The notes under the pieces were generated by a model that worked only from the letters and a program-made list of their open reading frames with translations, did no database searches and was not told where the DNA came from. The position numbers and the translations under genes were made by a program. 64,000 nt of DNA from Spirosoma rigui (GTDB lineage: Bacteria > Bacteroidota > Bacteroidia > Cytophagales > Spirosomataceae): positions 5,764,405 to 5,828,404 of the forward strand of contig NZ_CP020105.1 of the NCBI RefSeq assembly GCF_002067135.1, read 5' to 3'. Numbering within the stretch: position 1 is the stretch's first letter; each line of letters begins with the position of its first letter. Positions 43,022 to 51,952 of this stretch are shown here, piece by piece.

Positions 43022-43151
43022 GAGCGACAAGTTATGGCTTATCGTCAGGATATGATACAAAGGACGGTCTCAAGGCTCAACAAACTCGCAAAATTTGACG
43101 TTATCCTTCCGGTCGGCTATCCCAAAACCACCGGGTCGATCAGTGTAAATC

Positions 43152-43718
43152 ATGCAGGATATTGAACCCTTCTACGGCTGGGAAAAGTACTACAACGCAG
43201 CAGAAGACGAGCGGTCGCCTTTCTACGAGCGGGAGTATAACATGCAGCAGTACGAGAATGACATTTACGGCTATTATATCCATCCCCTATGGGATGAAAT
43301 AGGCTCCGAAACGCTCTATTGCAAGCTTTTATTTACCAACTACGACCGGCAGTTTGCGGTTATCGAGCTTTTCGGCGAGTGGAACGACACGCTCCACAAC
43401 GACATCATGTACCTGAAGCGGCAGGTTGTCGACGTACTGGTCAACCAGGGCATCAAGTACTTCATCCTCATCAGCGAGAATATCCTCAATTTTCACGGCT
43501 CCGATGACAGCTACTATGAGGAGTGGTTTGAAGACGTGGAAGATGGCTGGATTGCGGCCATTCACTCGCCCGACTTTATTGAACGGGAGTGGAAAAAGTA
43601 TCGACTCGACTACTACATCAATTTTGGCGGTACGCTCGACATTGCCAACTGGCGTACCCTCAAACCGGCGGGTCTGTTCGAGCTGGTCAACAGCCTGCTC
43701 GTGCGCCGGCTGGGCTGA
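43152..43718 (+). CDS. Conserved hypothetical acidic protein
   Basis: 188 residues, rich in Asp, Glu, Tyr and Trp, without signal peptide or membrane segment. It opens MQDIEPFYGWEKYYNAAEDE and has a hydrophobic middle (VLVNQGIKYFILISENILNF), then DDSYYEEWFEDVEDGWIAAI and a basic C terminus LVNSLLVRRLG. I recall similar proteins in other Cytophagales, which suggests a conserved housekeeping role, but I know of no function. It is divergent from the SDR operon and convergent with the FtsX permease. Confidence 0.72.
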   Translation: MQDIEPFYGWEKYYNAAEDERSPFYEREYNMQQYENDIYGYYIHPLWDEIGSETLYCKLLFTNYDRQFAVIELFGEWNDTLHNDIMYLKRQVVDVLVNQGIKYFILISENILNFHGSDDSYYEEWFEDVEDGWIAAIHSPDFIEREWKKYRLDYYINFGGTLDIANWRTLKPAGLFELVNSLLVRRLG

Positions 43719-43732
43719 TGGAGCCGGGTAGC

Positions 43733-46099
43733 TTATTCACTCCGCAGCGACCGCACGGGGTTCATCAGCGCGGCCCGGATGCTCTGGAAGCTCACCGTCA
43801 GGATAGCAATGACCAAGGCGAAGACACCGGCCAGCGCGAATACCCACCAGTGTATGTCGATCCGGTAGGCAAAATCCTGCAACCACCGGCTCATGGCAAA
43901 CCAGGCGATGGGAACGGCGATAACGATGGCCATGAGCACCAGCCGGATAAAATCTCTGGCCAGCAGTTGTACGATGCCTGCTACGCTGGCCCCCAGCACT
44001 TTCCGGACGCCGATTTCCCGGGTGCGGACCTGCGCCGTAAACGCAGCCAGCCCGAACAGCCCTAAACAGGAGATCAGAACGGCGATGGTGGCAAACAGGG
44101 TGAACAGAAATCCCGTTTGCTGCTCCGACTCATACAGCTTGTTGAACGTCTCGTCCAGAAAGCTATAGCTGAAGGGAACGTTTGGGTTGTACTGTTTCCA
44201 GGAACGCCCGGCGGCCGTAATAGCCAGCGCGGCATCCTGACCCGTTGTTTTGACGTAGATCCGCCCCGTACCGGCCGGATGGTAGTAGAAGATAGCGGGC
44301 TCAATTTTTTGTTTCATCGACGCAAAGTGGAAGTCTTTCACAACGCCCACGATGGTTCCTTCGGTTTTCCAGAGCCTAAACCGTTTACCGATAGGGTTGC
44401 TGATGCGGGCGGCTTTTACGGCGGTTTCATTGAGGATAAAGTGCATCGAATCGGCTACGGCACCGGTGAAATTGTTTCCCTGTCTGAGCTGCATACCAAA
44501 GAAGGGGATGAAGTCCTTGTCGATTGCCATTGGACGCATCATCATCGTTTCGCCGGGCTGCTTACCGTCCCAGGCGTTGTCGCCCGTCTGATTGTCCAGC
44601 CAGACAAGGTTGGAGCTCGCCCGGGTAACGCCCGTTATGCCCGGCTGATTGAGCAGGCTGGCTTTTACGGCATCGTAGTGGGTTGCCATGTCCCGCATGG
44701 AAAAAGAGAGTACGTGGCTTTTGTCATACCCCAGTTCCTTCGATCGGATATAGGCCAGTTGGTCGCTGATGATGAAGGTACCGGCGATGAGAATGACCGA
44801 CACCGCGAACTGGGTTACCACCAGTAATTTACGAAAACCGGCCTCGGTGATCCGCGATGACACTTTACCCTTCATCGCTTTGAGCGGGTCGAATGACGAC
44901 AGCAGCAGCGCCGGATAAACACTCGACGCCAGCAGCGTCCCGGCAATGGTCATCCCAATCACTTCCCACAGGTGGTGATCAGTAAAATCAAGAATCAACT
45001 GTTTACCCGACAGCCGGTTATAAACCGGAATCAGCCCGTAGATCAGCCCAACGGCCAGCAGGGCCGCCAGCGTAAACAGCAGCGTAGTTTCGACCACGAA
45101 CTGCGTGAACAGCTGCTTTTTGGTCGCCCCCACAATCTTGCGCATACTCACCTCCTTGGCGCGCAGCATGGAGCGGGCCGTTGACAGGTTCACGTAGTTG
45201 ATGCAGGCAATGACCAGAATCAGCAGGGCAATAAGAACAAACATTCGAACCGTTTCCATGCCGCCTTCGGTACCATCCGACCGGTAGAGGTGAACGTCGG
45301 GCAAGGGCTGCAACAGATACGTCAGGTCGGTATCGTCGGGTTTGTTCCGAAGGTGAATCTGACGCAGTTTGTCGGTCAAACCAGCCATTGGCGCACCGGA
45401 CTGCAAAAGCAGGTAAGTAGCGAAATTGAACTGCGTAAAATCATTATCCTTGCTTTTGCCGTCGCTCCGATCGGCATACATGTCGTGAAAGAACAGCGAC
45501 ATAGGCAGGAACATGTCGCCGGTGATGCTCGAATTTCGGGGGAAATCCCGGACAACGCCCCGCACGGTAAACGCCGTCTTTCCGTTGGCGAGGAGTACTT
45601 TGCCAAGTGGGTCTTCGTCGCCGAAATACCGCCGGGCCGTGGTTTCGGTCAGCACGATAGCGTGATCATCCGGAAACGGGCGGGCCTGGTCACCCTGCAC
45701 GAACGGGAAGTCAAAAACTGAAAAAAGCGTGGGGTCGGCGAAGACCGTTTGCTCTTCGGTAAAGTTTTTTTCGTTGTAGGTGAATACGGTATAGGACCCA
45801 TTGAACGTCAGGCGAACTGCGTCTTTTACCACCGGCAGCTCCTGCCGGGCCAATTGAGCAATGGGCGCTACGGTCGATTGCCAGATCTGCTGGCTGCTAC
45901 CCGTTCCTACCCTGTTTTCGAGTTTGTAGATAGCCGATGCGTTCCGGTGAAATCGGTCGAAACTCAACTCATCCTGCACCCACAGCAAGATCAGGATACC
46001 AACCGCCAGACCAGCCGTTAGCCCCGTGATATTAATTAGGGAATAAAAGCGGTTCTTGACCAGGTTGCGCCAGGCGGTTCTGAAATAATTCCGAATCAT
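43733..46099 (-). CDS. MacB/FtsX-type ABC transporter permease
   Basis: 788 residues with two FtsX-type modules. The N-terminal region (NYFRTAWRNLVKNRFYSLIN, then a helix at about 22-42) is followed by a large periplasmic loop (45-280), three helices, a fourth near 425, a second loop and three final helices ending MNPVRSLRSE. ELSFDRFHRNASAIYKLE and VRTREIGVRKVLGASV are family hallmarks. No ATPase gene is adjacent; it may borrow the one at 58917. It follows the secreted 200-residue gene, apparently under the sigma-54 promoter at 46808. Confidence 0.93.
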   Translation of the reverse strand: MIRNYFRTAWRNLVKNRFYSLINITGLTAGLAVGILILLWVQDELSFDRFHRNASAIYKLENRVGTGSSQQIWQSTVAPIAQLARQELPVVKDAVRLTFNGSYTVFTYNEKNFTEEQTVFADPTLFSVFDFPFVQGDQARPFPDDHAIVLTETTARRYFGDEDPLGKVLLANGKTAFTVRGVVRDFPRNSSITGDMFLPMSLFFHDMYADRSDGKSKDNDFTQFNFATYLLLQSGAPMAGLTDKLRQIHLRNKPDDTDLTYLLQPLPDVHLYRSDGTEGGMETVRMFVLIALLILVIACINYVNLSTARSMLRAKEVSMRKIVGATKKQLFTQFVVETTLLFTLAALLAVGLIYGLIPVYNRLSGKQLILDFTDHHLWEVIGMTIAGTLLASSVYPALLLSSFDPLKAMKGKVSSRITEAGFRKLLVVTQFAVSVILIAGTFIISDQLAYIRSKELGYDKSHVLSFSMRDMATHYDAVKASLLNQPGITGVTRASSNLVWLDNQTGDNAWDGKQPGETMMMRPMAIDKDFIPFFGMQLRQGNNFTGAVADSMHFILNETAVKAARISNPIGKRFRLWKTEGTIVGVVKDFHFASMKQKIEPAIFYYHPAGTGRIYVKTTGQDAALAITAAGRSWKQYNPNVPFSYSFLDETFNKLYESEQQTGFLFTLFATIAVLISCLGLFGLAAFTAQVRTREIGVRKVLGASVAGIVQLLARDFIRLVLMAIVIAVPIAWFAMSRWLQDFAYRIDIHWWVFALAGVFALVIAILTVSFQSIRAALMNPVRSLRSE

Positions 46100-46148
46100 A
46101 CGGGGAACTGTTTTTACTGTGTAGACATGGGTGTAGCGCCAACCCCAA

Positions 46149-46163
46149 CGGTCGGCACGACCG
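46149..46163. repeat. Perfect palindrome between the 46175 gene and the FtsX permease
   Basis: CGGTCG-GCA-CGACCG lies 12 bases beyond the stop of the 200-residue gene and 50 bases before the permease start. It has no T-tract. It could be a pause or processing site within the transcript. Confidence 0.4.
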
Positions 46164-46174
46164 GAACACGCCCT

Positions 46175-46777
46175 TTACTTGATCACGACGGTGCTGTCTT
46201 TTCCCGGCGTTACCGTAAATGTCGACTGCGTCTGTAGTACGTCGTTCTGGTAGTAGCTGAGCCTGTATTCACCCGGTGGCAAAGGTAGTTCGTACGGAAA
46301 GAAGCGCTTCTGGCTCTCGGCCTTGGTATCGCGCTCCACCGAGTAATCGTCCGTAAACCGGCTGATGACCAGTTTGGTTTTCCCCGTGCAGGACGCGCAT
46401 TGCAGCGTCACCTTCGACTCAATGCCTGCGTCGTCATTGTCGCGCATCGGCTCCGTCGGCTCGGAATAGTACACACCGCCCCTGGCCCGGCTGGAGCGTC
46501 CTGGCGGGGGCGTGGGTGGTAGTGGCGTGACTGGCTCCCCAATCCCGAGCGAGTCGAAGATGCGGTGCTTCAGGTCATCTTTAGCGCGCTTGCTCAACTG
46601 CGCCACGTCGAACGTGCGCCGGTACTCGATCGACTGGCCGTTCACCTGGCCGTCGACCTGAACCGACAGGGTTTTGCCGTCGTCATTAATCGTGGTGCTG
46701 GTTGTCGACTGGCGGGACGTTTGCGCCAGGGCCATCGTACCGGCGCTGAGTAAAACCAGGGTCAGGAGCAATTTCAT
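46175..46777 (-). CDS. Hypothetical exported protein co-transcribed with an FtsX permease
   Basis: 200 residues with a signal peptide (MKLLLTLVLLSAGTMALAQ). A Ser/Thr-rich start and a strand-rich part (LSVQVDGQVNGQSIEYRRTF) are followed by a Pro-rich hinge (EPVTPLPPTPPPGRSSRA). A C-terminal beta domain follows, with a close Cys pair (LQCASCTGKTKLV) and GEYRLSYYQNDVLQTQSTF, like a small Ig-type fold. No recognised family. A sigma-54-like promoter lies 31-46 bases upstream of the start codon, so it is probably induced with the permease. Confidence 0.6.
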   Translation of the reverse strand: MKLLLTLVLLSAGTMALAQTSRQSTTSTTINDDGKTLSVQVDGQVNGQSIEYRRTFDVAQLSKRAKDDLKHRIFDSLGIGEPVTPLPPTPPPGRSSRARGGVYYSEPTEPMRDNDDAGIESKVTLQCASCTGKTKLVISRFTDDYSVERDTKAESQKRFFPYELPLPPGEYRLSYYQNDVLQTQSTFTVTPGKDSTVVIK

Positions 46778-46807
46778 ACAGGTAGAGCTAGCCGTTTATA
46801 GCATTAC

Positions 46808-46823
46808 TCCAACTGTCGTGCCA
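46808..46823 (-). promoter_or_regulatory. Sigma-54-type promoter for the secreted protein and FtsX permease
   Basis: Minus-strand sequence TGGCACG-ACAG-TTGGA (46823 to 46808). It matches TGGCACG-N4-TTGCW except that the -12 GC reads GG. The implied start site is about 20 bases before the gene at 46777. The upstream activator palindrome at 46876-46891 is centred 62 bp from the -24 GG, as at the adaptor promoter. Confidence 0.6.
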
Positions 46824-46827
46824 CACA

Positions 46828-46866
46828 GACAAAAAGCCGCTCCCGGGCCGGGAACGGCTTTTTGTC
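46828..46866. terminator. Strong bidirectional terminator after SusD
   Basis: GACAAAAAGCCG ... CGGCTTTTTGTC is a perfect 12-bp stem, closed inside by TCCCG-GGC-CGGGA. T5 is within the arm on both strands. It lies 109 bases after the SusD stop and ends the SusC-SusD transcript before the sigma-54 promoter. Confidence 0.85.
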
Positions 46867-46875
46867 AACGGAGAC

Positions 46876-46903
46876 CGTCCGAAACCGGACACACAGTCGT
46901 CCG
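46876..46903. promoter_or_regulatory. Upstream activator site (NtrC-type) of the 46808 promoter
   Basis: CGTCCG-AAAC-CGGACA (46876-46891) is a 5+4+5 palindrome, followed by a GTCCG half-site (46899-46903). It differs from the adaptor-gene site TGTCCG-CTTT-CGGACA mainly in the spacer. The extra half-site lies on the same, promoter-distal side. Confidence 0.6.
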
Positions 46904-46974
46904 ATAATGAACGCATGTACCGAATGGCCGGCCAAACAACCCAGCGGTCGCCTGGTCCGGCCTTCGGCGTATCA

Positions 46975-48642
46975 CTAGTAGCTGTCGTTTTGCTTCAGAT
47001 AGCCCGGCAGGTTCGACGCACCATCGACGGCCGTTTGCGGGATGGGCAACAACCGCTTCAGCCGGTCGCTGTTCGTCTTTTCGGTCCAGGTTCCTTCATA
47101 TTTACCAAACCGGATCAGGTCGGTACGCCGGATCATTTCCCAGTACAGTTCAAAGCCCCGCTCCCGCAGCAGCAGGTCAAGGTTCATGCTGGTCAGCGCC
47201 GGCGCGGGCGTGGCGGATGTGCGGGCAGCCCGGATCAGGTTCACATCGGTCAGCGCACTGGCGGCATCGCCCTTGCGGAGTTTGGCCTCCGCCCGCATCA
47301 GGTATACATCGGCCAGACGAACGATCGAAATATCGGCATCGCCCAGGTTACGACCCGACGAGGACTTTTTGCTGAATTCATACTTCAGCACCCGATAGCC
47401 GGTGTTGTAATTGCTGCCTGCTACGGAGAAGTCGACTTTTTCGGTGAAGTTCACGGGCAGCGTAGGCCGGTTGCGCGTTACGTAGAAGAGCTTTCCAACC
47501 CGGTAGTTGGACCCGCAGCGCACGTAGGCCCCGTTGACCCGTAGCAGCCCGTACTGCTGGCCGCGCAGAATGCCCCGGTCCATGTTGAAATCCGACACGC
47601 ATGAATCGGCGGGGATGGTCCAGTTCTGCTTGTAAAAACGGGGATCGGTACCGGCGGGGTCTTTGGGCGCGTAGGCGGTGGCCCAGGTCTGATAAAAATC
47701 GGGGGTGATAGCCGGTCCGTCGGTGCCATTGGCCGCCGGGAACGCAATCAGCGGAAACTGGTCGCCCGATATGGAAAAATACGCCAGGCGGTTGTGCCCG
47801 TTGAGTTCGGCCCGCTGGTCGACGGCAAAAACCAGTTCCTTGTTGGTATGGTTGTCGGAGTTGAAGATCGAGAAATAATCCGGCGACAGCTGGTACTGGC
47901 CCGACGAGATAACCTTGTCGCTGTATTCGATTACCTTATCCAGATCCTCGGTCTTGAAGGTGAACTGGGCGGCATACGGCTCCCGGTATACGGGGGCATT
48001 CAGGTACAGTCGCGCCAGCAGGCCCCACAGGGCTCCTTTGGTAAGCCGGCCCGGCCCTACGTTGGTCACCAGATCCGGTTCTACGGCCAGAAATTCGTTT
48101 TTCACGTAGTCGAAGGCGGCCGTACCCCGCAGAATCTGGGAAACGCCCTGTGGGTCGTCTTTGGCAAACACCAGTCCGAACAGGTCAAGCAGCATCATGT
48201 TGTAGTAAGCCCGCATGCCCCGTGCTTCAGCGACGTACGTTTTCACGTTGGAGTCATTGATCGTTGGCAGGGTATTGATGGCCGTAATGGAGCGCGAAAT
48301 ACCCTGGGCCAGTATTAACCAGGTATTCCGGATGTTCGGATCGGTGCTGGTGGGCGTGTGCTGATGCAGCGCCGTGTAAATACCGTTATCGCCCCAATCG
48401 GTACCACCCCGGTAGGGCAGAATGGCTTCGTCGGTCGATATTTCCTGCATAGCGAAGTAGTTGGTATGCGTAAACAGGTCGGGCAAACGGGCGTACACCG
48501 GCGCGAGGTTCCCATCGGCAGCCTGCCGGTCGGTCAGGCCCGCAGCCGATGCTTCGTCCAGTACGTTTTCGTTCAGGTTCGTACAACCGTTCAGAAACAG
48601 CAGGCCCGAGAGGAGTAGGGTGGAAATGACTATCTTTTTCAT
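46975..48642 (-). CDS. SusD/RagB-family nutrient-binding outer-membrane lipoprotein
   Basis: 555 residues with lipobox LNGC (Cys19 in LSGLLFLNGCTNLNENVLDE). Helical TPR-like SusD fold: YVAEARGMRAYYNMMLLDLFG (the conserved AExRFxRA-Y segment), RLTKGALWGLLARLYLNAPV and the C-terminal LLRERGFELYWEMIRRTDLIRFGKY, all family hallmarks. It sits on the cell surface and delivers a ligand to the SusC channel encoded 63 bases upstream. No glycosidase is beside the pair, so the substrate, glycan or peptide, is open. Confidence 0.96.
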   Translation of the reverse strand: MKKIVISTLLLSGLLFLNGCTNLNENVLDEASAAGLTDRQAADGNLAPVYARLPDLFTHTNYFAMQEISTDEAILPYRGGTDWGDNGIYTALHQHTPTSTDPNIRNTWLILAQGISRSITAINTLPTINDSNVKTYVAEARGMRAYYNMMLLDLFGLVFAKDDPQGVSQILRGTAAFDYVKNEFLAVEPDLVTNVGPGRLTKGALWGLLARLYLNAPVYREPYAAQFTFKTEDLDKVIEYSDKVISSGQYQLSPDYFSIFNSDNHTNKELVFAVDQRAELNGHNRLAYFSISGDQFPLIAFPAANGTDGPAITPDFYQTWATAYAPKDPAGTDPRFYKQNWTIPADSCVSDFNMDRGILRGQQYGLLRVNGAYVRCGSNYRVGKLFYVTRNRPTLPVNFTEKVDFSVAGSNYNTGYRVLKYEFSKKSSSGRNLGDADISIVRLADVYLMRAEAKLRKGDAASALTDVNLIRAARTSATPAPALTSMNLDLLLRERGFELYWEMIRRTDLIRFGKYEGTWTEKTNSDRLKRLLPIPQTAVDGASNLPGYLKQNDSY

Positions 48643-48705
48643 AAAATAATGAGGGAATCGAACACAGGCATTCAGCAGGGCGCTACCCGCGTTCGGTAGC
48701 TGGTT

Positions 48706-51700
48706 TTAGAATGTCAGGTTCAGACCAAAGACGAACGAGCGCGCACGGGGGTAGCTCAGGTAATCAATACCATACGAGGAGATCCCGTTAACGGTCCGGT
48801 CGGTGTTTACTTCCGGGTCGTAGCCATTGTATTTGGTGATCACGAACAGATTCTGCCCCGTTGCTGATAGCCGGATACCGCTAATCCACCGGTTCAGCCC
48901 AATCCGTTTGGGGTCCAGGCTGTAGCCCAGCGTAAGGTTGTTCAGGCGGAAGAACGCGCCGTCTTTCAGGAAGCGGGTCGATACGGGAGCCGAGTTGTTG
49001 ATCGACTCGTTAGCCTCACCAATGGCTTCTGGCGTCCCGTTCAGGCCTTTAACCAGCCGGGCCTTGTAGAAGAAGGCGTTGGCCGTGTTGTCATATACTT
49101 TGTTCCCCGATACACCGTTGAAGTTAGCGGTCAGATCAAAGCCCTTGTAAGCAACGCTGGTGTTGATGTTAAACTGCTTCGTTGGCAGGGCGCTGCCGGC
49201 CGCAATCCGGTCTTTGTCGGTACCGCCCACACCGTCGCCGTCGAGGTCGCTGTATTTGCTCACTCCTTTGTCATCAATCCCGATATACTCCCGCAGGTAG
49301 AAGGTACCGATGGGCTGGCCATTTATGTAGCCATTGACCGTAGCCGATGTCAGACCCGCTCCCGTTGCCGAACCCGACGTGATCACCGAATAGGGTGAGT
49401 TGTTCACTACGTTCTTGATGAAGGTGATGTTGCCGCCCAGATCGAAGCGAAAACCACCCTGACTTACGTAGCGATAGTTCAAATCCAGTTCCAGACCCTC
49501 GTTGGTGATGGTCATGTTCGGTACGTTAGTCCAGTACGTAGCGGCTGGCTGAATAGGGTCGGCGGGAATCACCTCCAGCAGAATCTTGTTCGACACCTTG
49601 CGGAACAGATCGACCGTACCCGTCAGCGCGCCGTTGAACAGACCAAAATCCAGACCCAGATCGGTTTGGGTCGACAGCTCCCACTGGATGTCCGGGTTGG
49701 CAAGCCGGGTATAGGTAGTACCGGCCGGGTAGTTGGTCGTGTTGTCGAGCGGGTAGCTGGTTGTGGCCGAGACGGTCGAGGTGAAGAGCGCCTGCGTGAT
49801 CTTGGACGGAATCTCCTGGTTGCCGGTCTGGCCCCAGCCCGCCCGCAGTTTCAGGTCCGAGAATGGGCCCGACTGCATGAACGACTCTTCGGAAAGCCGC
49901 CAGCCCGCCGAGAACGAGGGGAACACCCCGTATTTGTTGTTGGCCCCGAACTTGCTCGAACCATCCGCCCGGACCGTCGCCGTCAGCAGATACCGGTTCC
50001 GGTACTGGTAGTTAACCCGCGAGAAAAACGATTGCAGCTCGTTTTCAATTGCTCCGCCAATGGGCCGGTTGTTGGCCAGCGTCAAATCCTGTCCCAGCCC
50101 CGGGTTGTTGATGGGTTCAATGGGTGTGATGGGAAATTTATTGATGCTCCAGGTCCGGTTCTGAATGTAGAACTTCTGGTATGAATGCCCCGCCAGCGCG
50201 GTCAGGTTGTGGTTATCCCACCCCTTCGTGTACGTAAAATAGTTCTCGATCAGTACGTTGCGATTGGTTCTGTACTCGCTTTCCAGCCGTCCGTCCTGCT
50301 GCGGCACCGTGCTGCCGAGCGACTGCAGGTCGCGGGTTGAGGTGGCATTATCGATTCCCAGATTGAGCTTGTAGACCAGGTCTTTCGTAATCTTATACGA
50401 AGGTGACACACTCGCCACAACCCGGTTGATGGTGGTCAGGTCTTTCTGCAGCTGGAGCGATACGAGCGGGTTGGTGAACGCCTGGTACCGCACCGGCACC
50501 CCATTGGCATCGTAAGCAGGATACGTCGGGTTGGCCGACAGGGCCGCTCCCACGATGGTTTCGATCGGCGGGCGTTCGTTGACGGTTTGCGAAGCTGTCA
50601 GGTTCACGTCGAGCATCAGCCGGTCATCCATGAACTTCTGCGACGCGTTGAAACGGCCCGTATACCGGTTGAGCTTGCTGTTTTTCAGAACCCCTTCCTG
50701 GTTCTGCACACCCAGCGACCCGTAGAACGTGAGCTTCTCGGCTCCGCCACTAAATCCTACGTTGTATTCCCGCGTTGTGGCCTGCCGGCTAATTTCGCGC
50801 TGCCAATTGGTAGACGCCTTCTGGTCGTCGACAATGCCCCCCACGGCGGCTACCTGCTGCCGGTATTCATCGGGACCGAACAGGGGGAGCGGATGGGCTA
50901 CGTTCGAGATACCCAGGTTCGTCGACAGCGTCAGGTTGTTGGAGCCAGCCTTTCCTTTCTTGGTCGTGATCAGGATAACGCCGTTGGCACCGCGCGCACC
51001 GTAGATAGCCGTTGCCGACGCATCTTTCAGCACGTCCATCGCTTCGATATCCTGCGGGTTGAGAAAGTTAAGCGGGTTGGTAGCTCCGCCGGTGGTGGAG
51101 TTATCGAGCGGAATACCATCCAGCACAAAAAGGGGCGTACTGCCCGTACGAACGCCACCCGGACCCCGCACGGTAATGCTCTGGCGCGCACCCGGCTCAC
51201 CACTCACGGCGGTGACGTTGACACCGGCCACTTTACCCTGTAGCAGTTGCTCGGGCGAGTTGATAACACCCCGGTTGAAATCAGTGCTCTTCACCGATTT
51301 TACCGATCCGGTCATGTCGCGTTTGGTAGTACTGCCGTAGCCAATGACAACAACCTGGCTCAGCTCCGACGCAGCTGCCTTGAGGGCCACGTTGATGGTA
51401 CTGCTGTTGCCAACGGTAATCTCCTGCGAGACAAACCCAATGAAGCCAAACACCAGTACACTATTGTCGTTGGGAACAACCAGCCGGAAATTACCATTGG
51501 CATCGGTGGTGGTGCCGCGCTGGGTACCTTTTACCACCACCGTACAGCCCGCGAGGGCCTCGTTGGTAGCAGCATCGGTAACCCGCCCGCTCACGGTTAT
51601 ATCGGCCGCTGTCTGGTCGGTTACTATCGGCGCGCGCCCAAACGACGGGCTTACCTGCCCGACTGATGCCATTGTCAGGCTCAGGGCGATCAGGTATTTT

Positions 51701-51732
51701 ATGGGAGGAGATGACGTGTAGAAGTAATTCAT
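48706..51732 (-). CDS. SusC/RagA-family TonB-dependent outer-membrane transporter
   Basis: 1008 residues. Signal peptide, then a carboxypeptidase-like regulatory domain (VSGRVTDAATNEALAGCTVV, about 49-68) and the TonB box region with VVVIGYGSTTKRDMTGS (about 127-143). The plug domain follows (SVRGP-type TVRGPGGVRTG, FVLDGIPLDN, VLKDASATAIYGARGANGVI), then a 22-strand barrel ending in FVFGLNLTF. It imports a ligand captured by the SusD partner, powered by TonB. A -7-like box lies at 51775-51782. No ECF sigma or anti-sigma pair is adjacent. Confidence 0.97.
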   Translation of the reverse strand: MNYFYTSSPPIKYLIALSLTMASVGQVSPSFGRAPIVTDQTAADITVSGRVTDAATNEALAGCTVVVKGTQRGTTTDANGNFRLVVPNDNSVLVFGFIGFVSQEITVGNSSTINVALKAAASELSQVVVIGYGSTTKRDMTGSVKSVKSTDFNRGVINSPEQLLQGKVAGVNVTAVSGEPGARQSITVRGPGGVRTGSTPLFVLDGIPLDNSTTGGATNPLNFLNPQDIEAMDVLKDASATAIYGARGANGVILITTKKGKAGSNNLTLSTNLGISNVAHPLPLFGPDEYRQQVAAVGGIVDDQKASTNWQREISRQATTREYNVGFSGGAEKLTFYGSLGVQNQEGVLKNSKLNRYTGRFNASQKFMDDRLMLDVNLTASQTVNERPPIETIVGAALSANPTYPAYDANGVPVRYQAFTNPLVSLQLQKDLTTINRVVASVSPSYKITKDLVYKLNLGIDNATSTRDLQSLGSTVPQQDGRLESEYRTNRNVLIENYFTYTKGWDNHNLTALAGHSYQKFYIQNRTWSINKFPITPIEPINNPGLGQDLTLANNRPIGGAIENELQSFFSRVNYQYRNRYLLTATVRADGSSKFGANNKYGVFPSFSAGWRLSEESFMQSGPFSDLKLRAGWGQTGNQEIPSKITQALFTSTVSATTSYPLDNTTNYPAGTTYTRLANPDIQWELSTQTDLGLDFGLFNGALTGTVDLFRKVSNKILLEVIPADPIQPAATYWTNVPNMTITNEGLELDLNYRYVSQGGFRFDLGGNITFIKNVVNNSPYSVITSGSATGAGLTSATVNGYINGQPIGTFYLREYIGIDDKGVSKYSDLDGDGVGGTDKDRIAAGSALPTKQFNINTSVAYKGFDLTANFNGVSGNKVYDNTANAFFYKARLVKGLNGTPEAIGEANESINNSAPVSTRFLKDGAFFRLNNLTLGYSLDPKRIGLNRWISGIRLSATGQNLFVITKYNGYDPEVNTDRTVNGISSYGIDYLSYPRARSFVFGLNLTF

Positions 51733-51774
51733 AGAGGGAACGATTTATTGATTAAGGGGCGATATTACCGGAGT

Positions 51775-51782
51775 CAAAAGTA
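51775..51782 (-). promoter_or_regulatory. Possible -7 element for the SusC-SusD operon
   Basis: CAAAAGTA on the plus strand reads TACTTTTG on the minus strand, fitting TAnnTTTG, 43 bases before the SusC start. The -33 TTG is not clear. Confidence 0.42.
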
Positions 51783-51952
51783 CTTAGCAACGTCAAATTC
51801 AGGCTTAACAATTTAACAACAAGTAGCTGATTAGACGAAGTTTATACGGGCAAGAAAATCAAGATGTTACGAAAATCTACTCTCCTTGGCGTTAAAAATC
51901 AGCCCTGTTGTGTTAAGTAATTAAAAAAACTTAAAATCTTTCTCCTTTCCGA

